In this document: positions 8,575-17,164 of the stretch, one piece after another
How the letters are laid out: each line of letters begins with the position of its first letter
Position numbering within the stretch: the first letter of the stretch is position 1
Origin: Candidatus Lambdaproteobacteria bacterium RIFOXYD2_FULL_56_26
GTDB lineage: Bacteria > SAR324 > XYD2-FULL-50-16
Reading direction: 5' to 3'
Length of the DNA: 56,333 bases
NCBI GenBank assembly: GCA_001783715.1
Contig: MFNF01000004.1
Location: 1 to 56,333 of the forward strand
Made by a program: the position numbers and the translations under genes
The notes under the pieces: generated by a model
Told to the model about the DNA's origin: nothing
The model's database searches: none
The model's input: only the letters and a program-made list of their open reading frames with translations

Positions 8575-9234
8575 TCAAACCAACCGCTGGGAGATCCAGG
8601 CCAGTACCTCTTCGACCCCCATTTCCCCGGTATCAAGGCGCTTTGCATCGGTGGCGCAAACCAGGGGGGCAATGGGCCGCTGTTGGTCGGACCGATCCCG
8701 GTCTTCGATTTCCTGGACCATCCGTTCAAACCCCGGCCCTGAAATCGGCTCTCCCAGCTCCAGGGCACGGCGTTTTGCTCGAACACTGGAGGGGGCATCC
8801 AGGTAAAATTTGTTTTTACTTTCCGGGAAAACCACGGTACCTATATCCCGACCATCCACCACCACGGAGTAGGACTGGGCAAGGTTTTTCATGAGCCCGT
8901 TGACCACCTCCCGGCAACCTGGGTGCCCGGCCACAAAGCGGATCTGGCGGGTCAGCTCCAGGTCCCGGATCTGGTCCTTGATCTCCTCGCCTTCCAGCCA
9001 AATCCTTTGGCGGTGAGTTTCAAACTTCACTTCCAGGGCGTTGGGGTGGGCCTCGAAGTACTGCGCCACTTCCCCTTCAAACCCTTGGACCGTACCGAAC
9101 CTACGCAGCGCAAAAAGAGTCAAGGTGCGGTATAAGGCACCCGAATCGATGTATTCGATCCCCAAAACCTTGGCCAGCCGTTGGGCAATCGTACTTTTGC
9201 CCGAGCCAGCCGGGCCGTCTAAGGTGATGATCAT
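8575..9234 (-). CDS. cmk: Cytidylate kinase
   Basis: 219 residues. It phosphorylates CMP and dCMP with ATP for nucleotide recycling. The N-terminal P-loop GPAGSGKST follows a short strand, and then come IDSGALYRTL, the GRDIGTVVFP substrate segment, and the lid-like RRALELGEP region. Length and order match bacterial Cmk. It is divergent from dinB, with 24 bases between the starts, and convergent with the CheW-like gene. No nearby rpsA, which often follows cmk, is seen. Confidence 0.95.
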   Translation of the reverse strand: MIITLDGPAGSGKSTIAQRLAKVLGIEYIDSGALYRTLTLFALRRFGTVQGFEGEVAQYFEAHPNALEVKFETHRQRIWLEGEEIKDQIRDLELTRQIRFVAGHPGCREVVNGLMKNLAQSYSVVVDGRDIGTVVFPESKNKFYLDAPSSVRAKRRALELGEPISGPGFERMVQEIEDRDRSDQQRPIAPLVCATDAKRLDTGEMGVEEVLAWISQRLV

Positions 9235-9258
9235 GGCCTGGAGCCCTGGGAGTAACGG

Positions 9259-10386
9259 TTGAAAGAAGATCGGCGGTCGGTGGTCTTAAGAAAAATCATT
9301 CATCTGGACATGGACGCTTTTTTTGCCTCCGTGGAGACCAAGGACCAACCGGAGCTCTTGGGCCTGCCGGTGATCGTCGGCGGGATCGGGTCCCGCTCGG
9401 TGGTCGCCGCCGCTTCCTACGAGGCCCGTGCCTTTGGGGTCCATTCGGCGATGAGCATGGCCCAGGCGAAGAAGCTCTGCCCCCAAGCGGTAGTTTTGCC
9501 ACCGAGGTTTGAAAGATACAAGGAGATTTCCGCCCACTTGCACCGGATCTTCCGCAAATACACTGATCTGGTGGAGCCCTTGAGTCTCGACGAGGCTTGG
9601 CTGGACGTAACCGCCAACAAACTGGACATCCCTTCGGCCACCTGGGTGGCCACCCACATCAAGTGGGACATCCAAACCCAACTGGGGCTGACCAGTTCGG
9701 CGGGGGTCAGTTACAACAAATTTTTGGCCAAGATTGCTTCGGCTATGGAAAAGCCGGACGGCCTGTTTGTCATCCCCCCCGAAGAAGCGGCAGACTTTTT
9801 GTCCGGGGTGCGGCTCAAGATTTTGCCGGGGGTGGGCAAGGTGATGGAGCAAAAGCTTCTGGCCCAGGGGCTGGAATTTGGCCACCAGTTGTTGCTCCGG
9901 GACAAGGCCTCGCTGGTCCAAAGCTTTGGCAAGTTCGGCGGCCAACTGTATGACCTGATCCGGGGCATCGACCCCCGGCCTGTGGTGGCTGACCGGGAAC
10001 GAAAATCGGTGGGCATTGAGCGGACCTTCGGCACCGATGCCCCCTTTGGCCCCAACCTGGAGCGGGTTTTGGAACGTTTGGTCCGGGGAATGGCGCAGCG
10101 GCTCAAATCCCAGCCCAAGCAAGGCAAAACCTTGACTTTAAAGGTCCGGTTCATGAACTTTAAGACCTTGACCAAAAGCGTCACCCGGCCCAAAGGACTC
10201 AAGGAGAGCCAAATCCGCGAGTTGGCCTTTGCCAAACTGGCCGAGGTCGCCTCGGCCCACCCTGGAGAGAAGGTCCGCCTTTTGGGCCTTGCGGTCAGCG
10301 GGTTTGAGCGGGAGACGGAAAAACCGTCGAAAAAAAATCAACAGCTGGAATTGTTTGAAGAGCCCAACTCTTTGGACACTTTTTGA
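9259..10386 (+). CDS. dinB: DNA polymerase IV (Y-family translesion polymerase)
   Basis: 375 residues. An error-prone polymerase that bypasses lesions. The palm motifs HLDMDAFFASVE (metal-binding D) and SLDEAWLDVT (catalytic D-E), the AGVSYNKFLAKIAS segment, and a little-finger domain up to residue 360 are all present. The C-terminal QLELF is a beta-clamp binding motif, as is usual for this family. The start is a TTG at 9259 with GGGAG 6-10 bases upstream. A GTG at 9280 is a weaker alternative. murF begins 9 bases after the stop, so the two are probably co-transcribed. Confidence 0.93.
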   Translation: MKEDRRSVVLRKIIHLDMDAFFASVETKDQPELLGLPVIVGGIGSRSVVAAASYEARAFGVHSAMSMAQAKKLCPQAVVLPPRFERYKEISAHLHRIFRKYTDLVEPLSLDEAWLDVTANKLDIPSATWVATHIKWDIQTQLGLTSSAGVSYNKFLAKIASAMEKPDGLFVIPPEEAADFLSGVRLKILPGVGKVMEQKLLAQGLEFGHQLLLRDKASLVQSFGKFGGQLYDLIRGIDPRPVVADRERKSVGIERTFGTDAPFGPNLERVLERLVRGMAQRLKSQPKQGKTLTLKVRFMNFKTLTKSVTRPKGLKESQIRELAFAKLAEVASAHPGEKVRLLGLAVSGFERETEKPSKKNQQLELFEEPNSLDTF

Positions 10387-10395
10387 GGGGAACCT

Positions 10396-11841
10396 ATGCA
10401 GATGAATTCATCGGACCTGAGCTTTGCCCAGATCCAAGCCTTGACCGAAGGGACCTGGGCCGTTGCGCCGCCCAACCCCAACGAAACCCTTTGGGGGGCC
10501 GGGTTCGACACCCGCAAGCTGCATGAGGAACAGATCTTTTTTGCCCTTTCCCTGGGCGGCGGGGACGGCCATGCCTACCTGCACCACCTCAAGGGCAGCA
10601 AAGTCAGGCTGGCGATAATAGAGCGGCCGGTGCCCCCGGTTGCGGGCATCGCCTATCTTCAAGTTTCCGACAGCCTCAAAGCGCTGCACCAGATCGCCCA
10701 TTGGAAGGCCCAAAGCTTCCAAGGCAAGATCATCGCCCTGACCGGCTCCTGCGGCAAGACCACCACCAAAACCTGGATGCTCCATCTTTTGAGCGCCCAA
10801 TACTCTGTCCAAGCCAACCCCGGCAGCTTCAACAACCACATCGGTTGCCCCATCACCTTGCTTTCCCTCAAGCCCCAAACGGAGATCCTGATTTTGGAAA
10901 TGGGCACCTCCGGCACCGGGGAGCTGGAGCTTTTAAGCCGCATTGCCCCGGCAGACGTAACCTTGCTGCTCAATGTCGGTCACGCCCATTTGGGGAAATT
11001 CGGTTCCCCCGAAGCGCTCTTGGAAGCCAAAATGGAAATCTTTTTGCACCAACGGCTGGGGGCCCGGTCAGTGATTCCGAGCTTCGACCGGAGGGTTGCC
11101 TCCAAGATGGCCGGGGACTACCTGACCTACGGCCCCAACACTGCCTTCCGCTGGGAATCCTTGGGCCAAGACGGGAACCAGGGCACCCAAAAGCTCCGGC
11201 TGTTCAGCCCCAAAGGAGCGGAAGAGGTCGAGGTTCCCCACTTGGGGGCCTACGTCCCCGAACTGCTCTCGGCGATTTTGGCGGTTTTTTATGCCCTGGG
11301 GATTGAGCTTAAAAACCTGCCCCAACGAGTGGCCACCTTGCCCCAGGAAAAGGGGCGCAGCACCCTGCTCTCGGGGACCAAAGGGGAACGGGTCTTGGAC
11401 GACAGCTACAACGCCAACCCCGAATCGCTGGTCAACATGATGACCACCTTAACCCAGTTGGAAGGGGACTGCTTTGTCGCTTGTGTCGGGAATCTGGCGG
11501 AGATGGACGAGAACCTGCTGCTCAGCGGGGAGGTGATCATCAACGGCATCCCCAGGGGCCTGACCCACCTGCTGATGTGCGGCTCCACCGCCCAATCCCT
11601 CTCCCCTTTGATCCAGTCGATCCATCCGTCCTTAAACGTCCAAACCTTCGATGAACCCTTGGCCATGCTGGAGGCGCTGGAGCCTTTGCGCAAACCGGGG
11701 ACCAACATCGGGGTCAAGGGTTCAAGGAGCGCACACATGGAGCGTTTGGTCCTGGCCCTGACCGGGGCTTTGGTCCGTTGCCCCTTGGAGCGCTGCGGAT
11801 TGCTACAAAACTGTTCCACCTGCCCCAAACTGGGGGGGTAA
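10396..11841 (+). CDS. murF: UDP-MurNAc-tripeptide--D-Ala-D-Ala ligase with cysteine-rich tail
   Basis: A 481-residue Mur ligase that adds D-Ala-D-Ala to the peptidoglycan precursor in the cytoplasm. The ATP loop GSCGKTTTK, the central EMGTSGTGEL and DDSYNANPES, and the C-terminal GVKGSRSAHME region are all recognisable. The start ATG at 10396 has AGGGGAA 5 bases before it. The odd part is the last 25 residues, which add a cluster of four cysteines (RCPLERCGLLQNCSTC) absent from textbook MurF. This could be a metal site or a redox switch, or just an extension. No other mur gene is adjacent. Confidence 0.93.
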   Translation: MQMNSSDLSFAQIQALTEGTWAVAPPNPNETLWGAGFDTRKLHEEQIFFALSLGGGDGHAYLHHLKGSKVRLAIIERPVPPVAGIAYLQVSDSLKALHQIAHWKAQSFQGKIIALTGSCGKTTTKTWMLHLLSAQYSVQANPGSFNNHIGCPITLLSLKPQTEILILEMGTSGTGELELLSRIAPADVTLLLNVGHAHLGKFGSPEALLEAKMEIFLHQRLGARSVIPSFDRRVASKMAGDYLTYGPNTAFRWESLGQDGNQGTQKLRLFSPKGAEEVEVPHLGAYVPELLSAILAVFYALGIELKNLPQRVATLPQEKGRSTLLSGTKGERVLDDSYNANPESLVNMMTTLTQLEGDCFVACVGNLAEMDENLLLSGEVIINGIPRGLTHLLMCGSTAQSLSPLIQSIHPSLNVQTFDEPLAMLEALEPLRKPGTNIGVKGSRSAHMERLVLALTGALVRCPLERCGLLQNCSTCPKLGG

Positions 11842-12155
11842 CCCCCGGTCCTGCCGCAATTGTCCCAAAGTCATTCCTCCGGTCCAGGCCAAGTCGGCCC
11901 TAGGGGCACCGGGATTTTCCCACCCAAAATGGACAAAAAACCTGTCCAAACCGGTCAGAAAAAACTTTTATTGTGGGGAAATCCAAAATGTGCGACACTC
12001 TGCTTGAGCGTTTAGCCACGCTTGGAGAAGACCAGAACTGTCTGGGTTGAAATATTTCATTTTTTTTGAAAATTGCTTCGGTTCCACTGACCCTCCTTAG
12101 CGAAAGGTTTGGGAAGGTTGGCTTATCACCTTTTCTGTACAAGACGGGAAGACCG
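11842..12155. other. Gene-free stretch before the multi-PAS kinase
   Basis: 314 bases without a supportable gene. It contains a weak 5-base inverted repeat (GGACA at 11931 with TGTCC at 11943) followed by an A/T-rich run that could end murF transcription. The A/T-rich tract around 12045-12075 probably holds the promoter of the kinase gene. A TTG at 12066 is in frame with the kinase, but the ATG at 12156 has the better ribosome-binding site. Confidence 0.4.
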
Positions 12156-15100
12156 ATGGAACAAACCGAACTCCAAAACCTGATTCGGTCCTTCCAGACC
12201 TTAGCCCAGTACTCCTTTGACGGCTTCGCCCTGTGCAAAATGGTTTGGGACGAGGCGGGCCAACCGGTGGACTTTGTTTACCAGGAGGTCAACCCGGCCT
12301 TTGAAAGACTGACCGGGCTCAGCCGGGAACAGGTCTTGGACCAACCGGTCAGCAAGGCCATCCCCGGCACCCTGGAAGACCACCCGGAACTGATCGCCAT
12401 TTACGGCCAAGTCGCCAAAACCGGCCAGCCTGCCCAATTTGAAATCCACTTTTCCCCCCTCCAACTCTGGTTCTCCATCTCCGCTTTTTGCCCCGCCCCT
12501 GGCTACTTCGTGGCCCTTTTTGAAAACATCACTCCCCAAAAACAAGCCCAAAAGGAATTGGAGGAAACCAAGGACCAACTGGCTTCGATCTTGGAACATG
12601 CGGGGCTGGCTGTGGCGCTGGTCAAGGACCGAAAAGTGGTCCAGGTCAACCGGTCCATGAGAGAGTTGTTTTCCAGCGACCCCAACCCTGCCCTGCCCGC
12701 TTTAACCCGGGAGTTGTACACCAATGAGGCGGATTACCAAAGGGTCGGGGAGGAGGGGTACCGAGCGCTGGCCCAAGGTAAAACCTACAAGACCGAGATT
12801 TGGCTTCAAACCCTGCAAGGAAATCGGTTCATGGCCCGGATCTCTGGCAACGTCATTGATCCACAGGCACTGGCCAAGGGCAGCATTTGGACCATTGAGG
12901 ACATCACCGAACAACAGGCGGCGATCGACTACTTGGTAATGGAAAACAACTTTACCCAAAGCATCTTGGAAGGAGTGGACGACACCCTGTTTCTCTTTGA
13001 CCCCAAGGACGGCAGGGCGGTCCGCTGGAACTCCGCCTTTAGGCGTATCTCCGGTTATTCGGACCGGGAAATCTCCCGGAAAAAGGCCCCGGATGACTGG
13101 TACGATGCCCAAGACCTGGAACGGCTCCAGGGGCAAATGGAACAGCTGGCCCGCCAAGGTTTTGCCCATAACGAACTGGGCCTTGTGACCCGCTCAGGGG
13201 AAAAGGTCCCCACCGAATATCATGCCCGATTGATCCAAAACGAAACCGGTGATGGCCAGTACATCCTGGCCGTAGGCCGGGACCTGCGGGAACGTAGGGC
13301 AACCGAAAAGAAGCTGCAACAACAGCAGCAACAGGCCCAAACCTATCTAGACATCGCCAGCGTCTTGATGTTTGCCCTGGACACCCAGGGCAACGTGGTG
13401 CTGATCAACAAAAAGGGCTGCGAGATTTTGGAGGCCGAGGAATCGGAGATCCTTGGGAAAAACTGGATTGAGGAATTTTTGCCGCCCAACGATGTCGAGC
13501 CGGTCAAGGCGGTGTTCGGGCAGCTGATGACCGGGGAAGTGAAACCGGTGGAATATTTTGTCAACCATATCCGCACCAAAACCGAGAAGGTCAGGTTGAT
13601 CGAATGGCACAATTCGGTGGTTTTGGATGACCAGGGCCAAGTGACGGGAATGTTTTCCAGCGGTCTGGACATCACCGAACGGGACCAATCCCGCCGGGAG
13701 TTGGAACGGGCCAACCTGGAGCTGGAGTTGATGGAGGAAATGGCCCAGGTTGGCGCTTGGTCGCTCCACTTTGCGGACAATCTCCCTTATTTTTCCAAAG
13801 GGGCGCTCAAGGTCATGGAAATCGAGACCGCCCTTTTGCCCCTAGAATGGCTACAGCACTTCCCGGAGCCGGGCCGGACCACGCTGACCCAGGCTTATCA
13901 GGCCCTAGCGAACCAAGGGCAAAGTTACGACCTGGAACTGGATTGTATGACCGGCAAAGGCCGTTTGATAAAGCTGCGCACCCAAGGGTACCCGGTTTAC
14001 CAAGAGAGCCGACAGATCGGGGTCCGAGGCACCCTCCAGGATGTAACTCAAGCGGCCCACAACAAACAAGAGATGTTGCGGGAAAAAACCCGAGCGCAGA
14101 CCTACCTGGACATCGCCGGGGTGGTGATGGTCGCCCTGGACCGGGACGAAAAGGTAGTGATGATCAACCAGGAAGGCTGCCGGTTGCTGGGTTACCTGGA
14201 AGAAGAAATCTTGGGGAAAAATTGGTTTGAGAACTTTTTGCTCAACGATGACCTTCAATCGGTCAAAGAGGTTTACCAACAATCAATGTCCGAACCAGCA
14301 CAATGGGTGGAATTTTACGAAAACCAAGTCCGAACCAAGTCCGGCGAGACCCGGCTGGTCCAGTGGCACAATGCCGCTTTGTTGGATGAGGCCAAAAAGG
14401 TAGTTGGGGTCTTGAGTTCAGGGCTGGACGTTACGGTACAAAAAAAGGTGGAAGAAGAATTGGCCTACTCGGAGGAACAGCTTCGGACCCTGCTTTCGGC
14501 CAGCCAAGATGCCATCATCACCATTGACCAACAAAGCCGGGTGGTCTTTTGGAACGAAGGAGCCGCTCGTATCTTTGGCTACTCCGCTGTGGAGATGGTC
14601 GGGTCCGACTTGACCAAGATCATGCCGGAGCGATTTTCCAAAGGCCATTTGGCCGGCATTGCCCGAGTCGCCCAAACGGGGCAAAGCGACAAGATGGGCA
14701 AGCCGATCGAACTGGTGGGGCTGACCAAAGCCAAAGGAGAGATTCCAGTGGAGTTGACCTTAAGCCAATGGTCCTTGCGGGAAAAAACCTACTTCAGTGG
14801 CATCCTGCGGGACCTCACCGAACGCAAAAAAACCGAAGCCAAGGCCATCCGCTTGGCCAGCGCCATCGACCAACTGGAAGAAATCGTTTTTATCACTGAT
14901 TTTTCGGGCCACTTGCATTACAGCAACCCGGCGTTTCATCTGTGTCCCCAAATTTTCCCCCAAACCTTGTTTGATTCGGGCTGCCTCTTTGGGGCCAAGG
15001 TACTCACTCCCGACCCGGTACTGGAACGGATCTGCCACACTCTCTTCCGGGGGAACACCTGGCAGGGAGAATGGTCCTTGCCCGTGGAATCACAAGGGTT

Positions 15101-16031
15101 TCGTTACTTTGACCTGACCATTTCCCCTTACCCCGACTGGAGCCAGGCCAGCTATTCCTTGGTCTTTGTCGCTTTGGAAACCACCGGCAAACGGCTGCAA
15201 CAGGCCAAGCTGGTCCAGTCCCAAAAGTTGGAAGCCTTGGGCACCCTTGCGAGCGGGGTTGCCCATGAGATCAACAACCCGATCAGCTATGTCTTTTCCA
15301 ACGTCCGGGAGCTGTCCAAATACGTCCAGGGCTACCAAGAGTTGCTGGAACTCTACCGCAACCTGGAGCCTTGGGTGGAGCCCCAAAATCCCTGGCTGCA
15401 AAAGATCGAGGCCCAGAAAAAGACCCTGGACCTGGACTACATAAAAACAGAGATACCGGTTATGTTGCAAGACACCTTGGAAGGGGCACAGCGGGTCAAG
15501 GAGATCGTCCAAAACCTCAAGGAATTCTCCCACGTTGAATCGGGCAAACTGGACTGGACCGACTTGAATCTGGCGCTCAAAAAAACCTTGCAACTCACCC
15601 GGAACGAACTGAAATACAAGGCCCAGGTCAGAGAGGAATATGCCGAGCTGCCGCTGGTTTTTTGCAACCGCCAGGAGCTGCATCAGGTCTTTTTGAACCT
15701 GTTGATCAATGCGGGCCAAGCGATCAAGGACAAGGGAGAAATCACCTTGCGAACCTGGGTTGAGGGGGACCAAGTGGCCATAGAGATCACCGACACCGGG
15801 GCGGGGATCGATCCGGCCCAAATGGAACGTATCTTTGAACCCTTTTTTACCACCAAACCGGTGGGACAAGGAACCGGCTTGGGCCTTTCGATTTCTTATG
15901 GGATCATCAAAAAACATTCTGGCCAGATAACGGTAAAAAGTAAGCTGGGCCAAGGCACCAGCTTCACCGTCCGGCTACCGATCGAAGGCCTAGCTGCGGA
16001 CCCGCAAACCCAACCCCTTGGCCCCCGGTAA
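12156..16031 (+). CDS. Cytoplasmic multi-PAS sensor histidine kinase
   Basis: 1291 residues from the ATG at 12156 (GGGAAG upstream). No membrane segment is visible, so it should sense internal signals. About eight PAS-like units precede the kinase core, beginning near residues 5, 140, 265, 395, 525, 648, 777 and 898. The units at 395 and 648 are close copies (TYLDIASVLMFALD and TYLDIAGVVMVALD; both continue EILGKNW). The H-box is GVAHEINNP with the phospho-accepting His1037. The ATPase has its N-box near 1183 (LINAGQAIKDKG), ITDTGAGID, and GTGLGLSISYG near 1241. There is no receiver domain of its own, and the receiver-kinase gene starts 31 bases after the stop. The signal is unknown. Confidence 0.85.
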   Translation: MEQTELQNLIRSFQTLAQYSFDGFALCKMVWDEAGQPVDFVYQEVNPAFERLTGLSREQVLDQPVSKAIPGTLEDHPELIAIYGQVAKTGQPAQFEIHFSPLQLWFSISAFCPAPGYFVALFENITPQKQAQKELEETKDQLASILEHAGLAVALVKDRKVVQVNRSMRELFSSDPNPALPALTRELYTNEADYQRVGEEGYRALAQGKTYKTEIWLQTLQGNRFMARISGNVIDPQALAKGSIWTIEDITEQQAAIDYLVMENNFTQSILEGVDDTLFLFDPKDGRAVRWNSAFRRISGYSDREISRKKAPDDWYDAQDLERLQGQMEQLARQGFAHNELGLVTRSGEKVPTEYHARLIQNETGDGQYILAVGRDLRERRATEKKLQQQQQQAQTYLDIASVLMFALDTQGNVVLINKKGCEILEAEESEILGKNWIEEFLPPNDVEPVKAVFGQLMTGEVKPVEYFVNHIRTKTEKVRLIEWHNSVVLDDQGQVTGMFSSGLDITERDQSRRELERANLELELMEEMAQVGAWSLHFADNLPYFSKGALKVMEIETALLPLEWLQHFPEPGRTTLTQAYQALANQGQSYDLELDCMTGKGRLIKLRTQGYPVYQESRQIGVRGTLQDVTQAAHNKQEMLREKTRAQTYLDIAGVVMVALDRDEKVVMINQEGCRLLGYLEEEILGKNWFENFLLNDDLQSVKEVYQQSMSEPAQWVEFYENQVRTKSGETRLVQWHNAALLDEAKKVVGVLSSGLDVTVQKKVEEELAYSEEQLRTLLSASQDAIITIDQQSRVVFWNEGAARIFGYSAVEMVGSDLTKIMPERFSKGHLAGIARVAQTGQSDKMGKPIELVGLTKAKGEIPVELTLSQWSLREKTYFSGILRDLTERKKTEAKAIRLASAIDQLEEIVFITDFSGHLHYSNPAFHLCPQIFPQTLFDSGCLFGAKVLTPDPVLERICHTLFRGNTWQGEWSLPVESQGFRYFDLTISPYPDWSQASYSLVFVALETTGKRLQQAKLVQSQKLEALGTLASGVAHEINNPISYVFSNVRELSKYVQGYQELLELYRNLEPWVEPQNPWLQKIEAQKKTLDLDYIKTEIPVMLQDTLEGAQRVKEIVQNLKEFSHVESGKLDWTDLNLALKKTLQLTRNELKYKAQVREEYAELPLVFCNRQELHQVFLNLLINAGQAIKDKGEITLRTWVEGDQVAIEITDTGAGIDPAQMERIFEPFFTTKPVGQGTGLGLSISYGIIKKHSGQITVKSKLGQGTSFTVRLPIEGLAADPQTQPLGPR

Positions 16032-16062
16032 AACCAATGTTGCCCTGCTCCAGGAGACAGGC

Positions 16063-17142
16063 ATGACCCCCAGTGTTGACCGACAACGAATTTTGGTGGT
16101 GGACGACGAACCGGCCATTCGGCGGGTCATCTTGCGGCAGTTGCACGCCTTGGAGGGGGTAGAACTCTTTGAAGCGGAAAGCGGGGAGAAGGCGCTGGAG
16201 TTGGTGGAGCGCCTCTTGCCTCACCTGATCCTTTTGGACATCAAAATGCCGGGGATCAACGGCTACCAAGTTTGCGCCCAGGTCCGGGCCAACCCTGCCA
16301 ACCGGTTCGCCAAGGTGATCCTGCTTTCGAGCCTCAACCAGCTGCAGGAACGGTTGCAAGGCTACCAAGTCGGTGCCGACCTGTACCTGACCAAGCCCTT
16401 TGAGGAAGAAGAACTGGTGGCTTTGGTCAAAGTCTTTTTGCGGCTGCGCCACGCCGAAGAGGTGGACCAACTCAAGACCAGCCTGCTCCAGCTGGTCGCC
16501 CACGAATCCAGAACCCCGCTCAACTCGATTTTGGGTTATTCCGACCTGTTGCGCCTGGGTCTCTTTGACCCCTCCGACTTGCGGGAGATCGGAACCGAGA
16601 TCCACCTGCAAGGCAAATTGATGCTCCGGCAGATAGAAAAGGCCGACCTGTTTTGCCGGTTGATCAGCGACAGTTACCGGCTCAAGGCCGCATGGGAAGG
16701 GGTGGGATCGGTGCTCCAAGGGTTGTTCCAGCAAAGCCGTTTCCCGGCCGAGCGGTTTGACCTGGAGATCAACACCAACCTGGAGCTGGAGGCGGACTGG
16801 GAGCTTCTGACCCAGGTCTTTGGGTTTTTGCTGGAAAATGCGCTCCAACATTCTCCGCCGGAGGCAAAGGTTTTGGTCAAGGCCGAGATGGTTGCAGACC
16901 GAATCATCATCAAGGTTTCAGACCAGGGGAAAGGGATTCTGCCCCACAATCGGCAAGCCATCCTGGAGCCGCTGTATGTGGAAGACATCCTGCACCACGA
17001 TTCGGGCCAAGGTTTGAGCCTCGCCTTGAGCAAACGGATTGTCGAGCTGCACGGCGGGAACCTTTGGGTCGAGGACAACCAACCCCAAGGAGCGGTGTTT
17101 GTGCTCAGCCTGCCCAAACCCCTGGCCCCAAAGCGGGGCTAA
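16063..17142 (+). CDS. Receiver domain-histidine kinase hybrid
   Basis: 359 residues from the ATG at 16063 (AGGAGACAGGC before it). A receiver domain covers about residues 8-125, with phospho-accepting Asp59 in LLDIKMPG and the lysine in YLTKPF. It is followed by a kinase dimerisation segment with His147 in VAHESRTPLNSILG, and an ATPase domain (FLLENALQHSPPE, SDQGKGI, GQGLSLALSKRIVELHGG). The receiver-first order is typical of kinases that take phosphate from an upstream kinase. The preceding multi-PAS kinase lacks a receiver and is the obvious partner. No output DNA-binding domain is present. Confidence 0.85.
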   Translation: MTPSVDRQRILVVDDEPAIRRVILRQLHALEGVELFEAESGEKALELVERLLPHLILLDIKMPGINGYQVCAQVRANPANRFAKVILLSSLNQLQERLQGYQVGADLYLTKPFEEEELVALVKVFLRLRHAEEVDQLKTSLLQLVAHESRTPLNSILGYSDLLRLGLFDPSDLREIGTEIHLQGKLMLRQIEKADLFCRLISDSYRLKAAWEGVGSVLQGLFQQSRFPAERFDLEINTNLELEADWELLTQVFGFLLENALQHSPPEAKVLVKAEMVADRIIIKVSDQGKGILPHNRQAILEPLYVEDILHHDSGQGLSLALSKRIVELHGGNLWVEDNQPQGAVFVLSLPKPLAPKRG

Positions 17143-17164
17143 GGGCGGCCCAACAACGAAGTCT

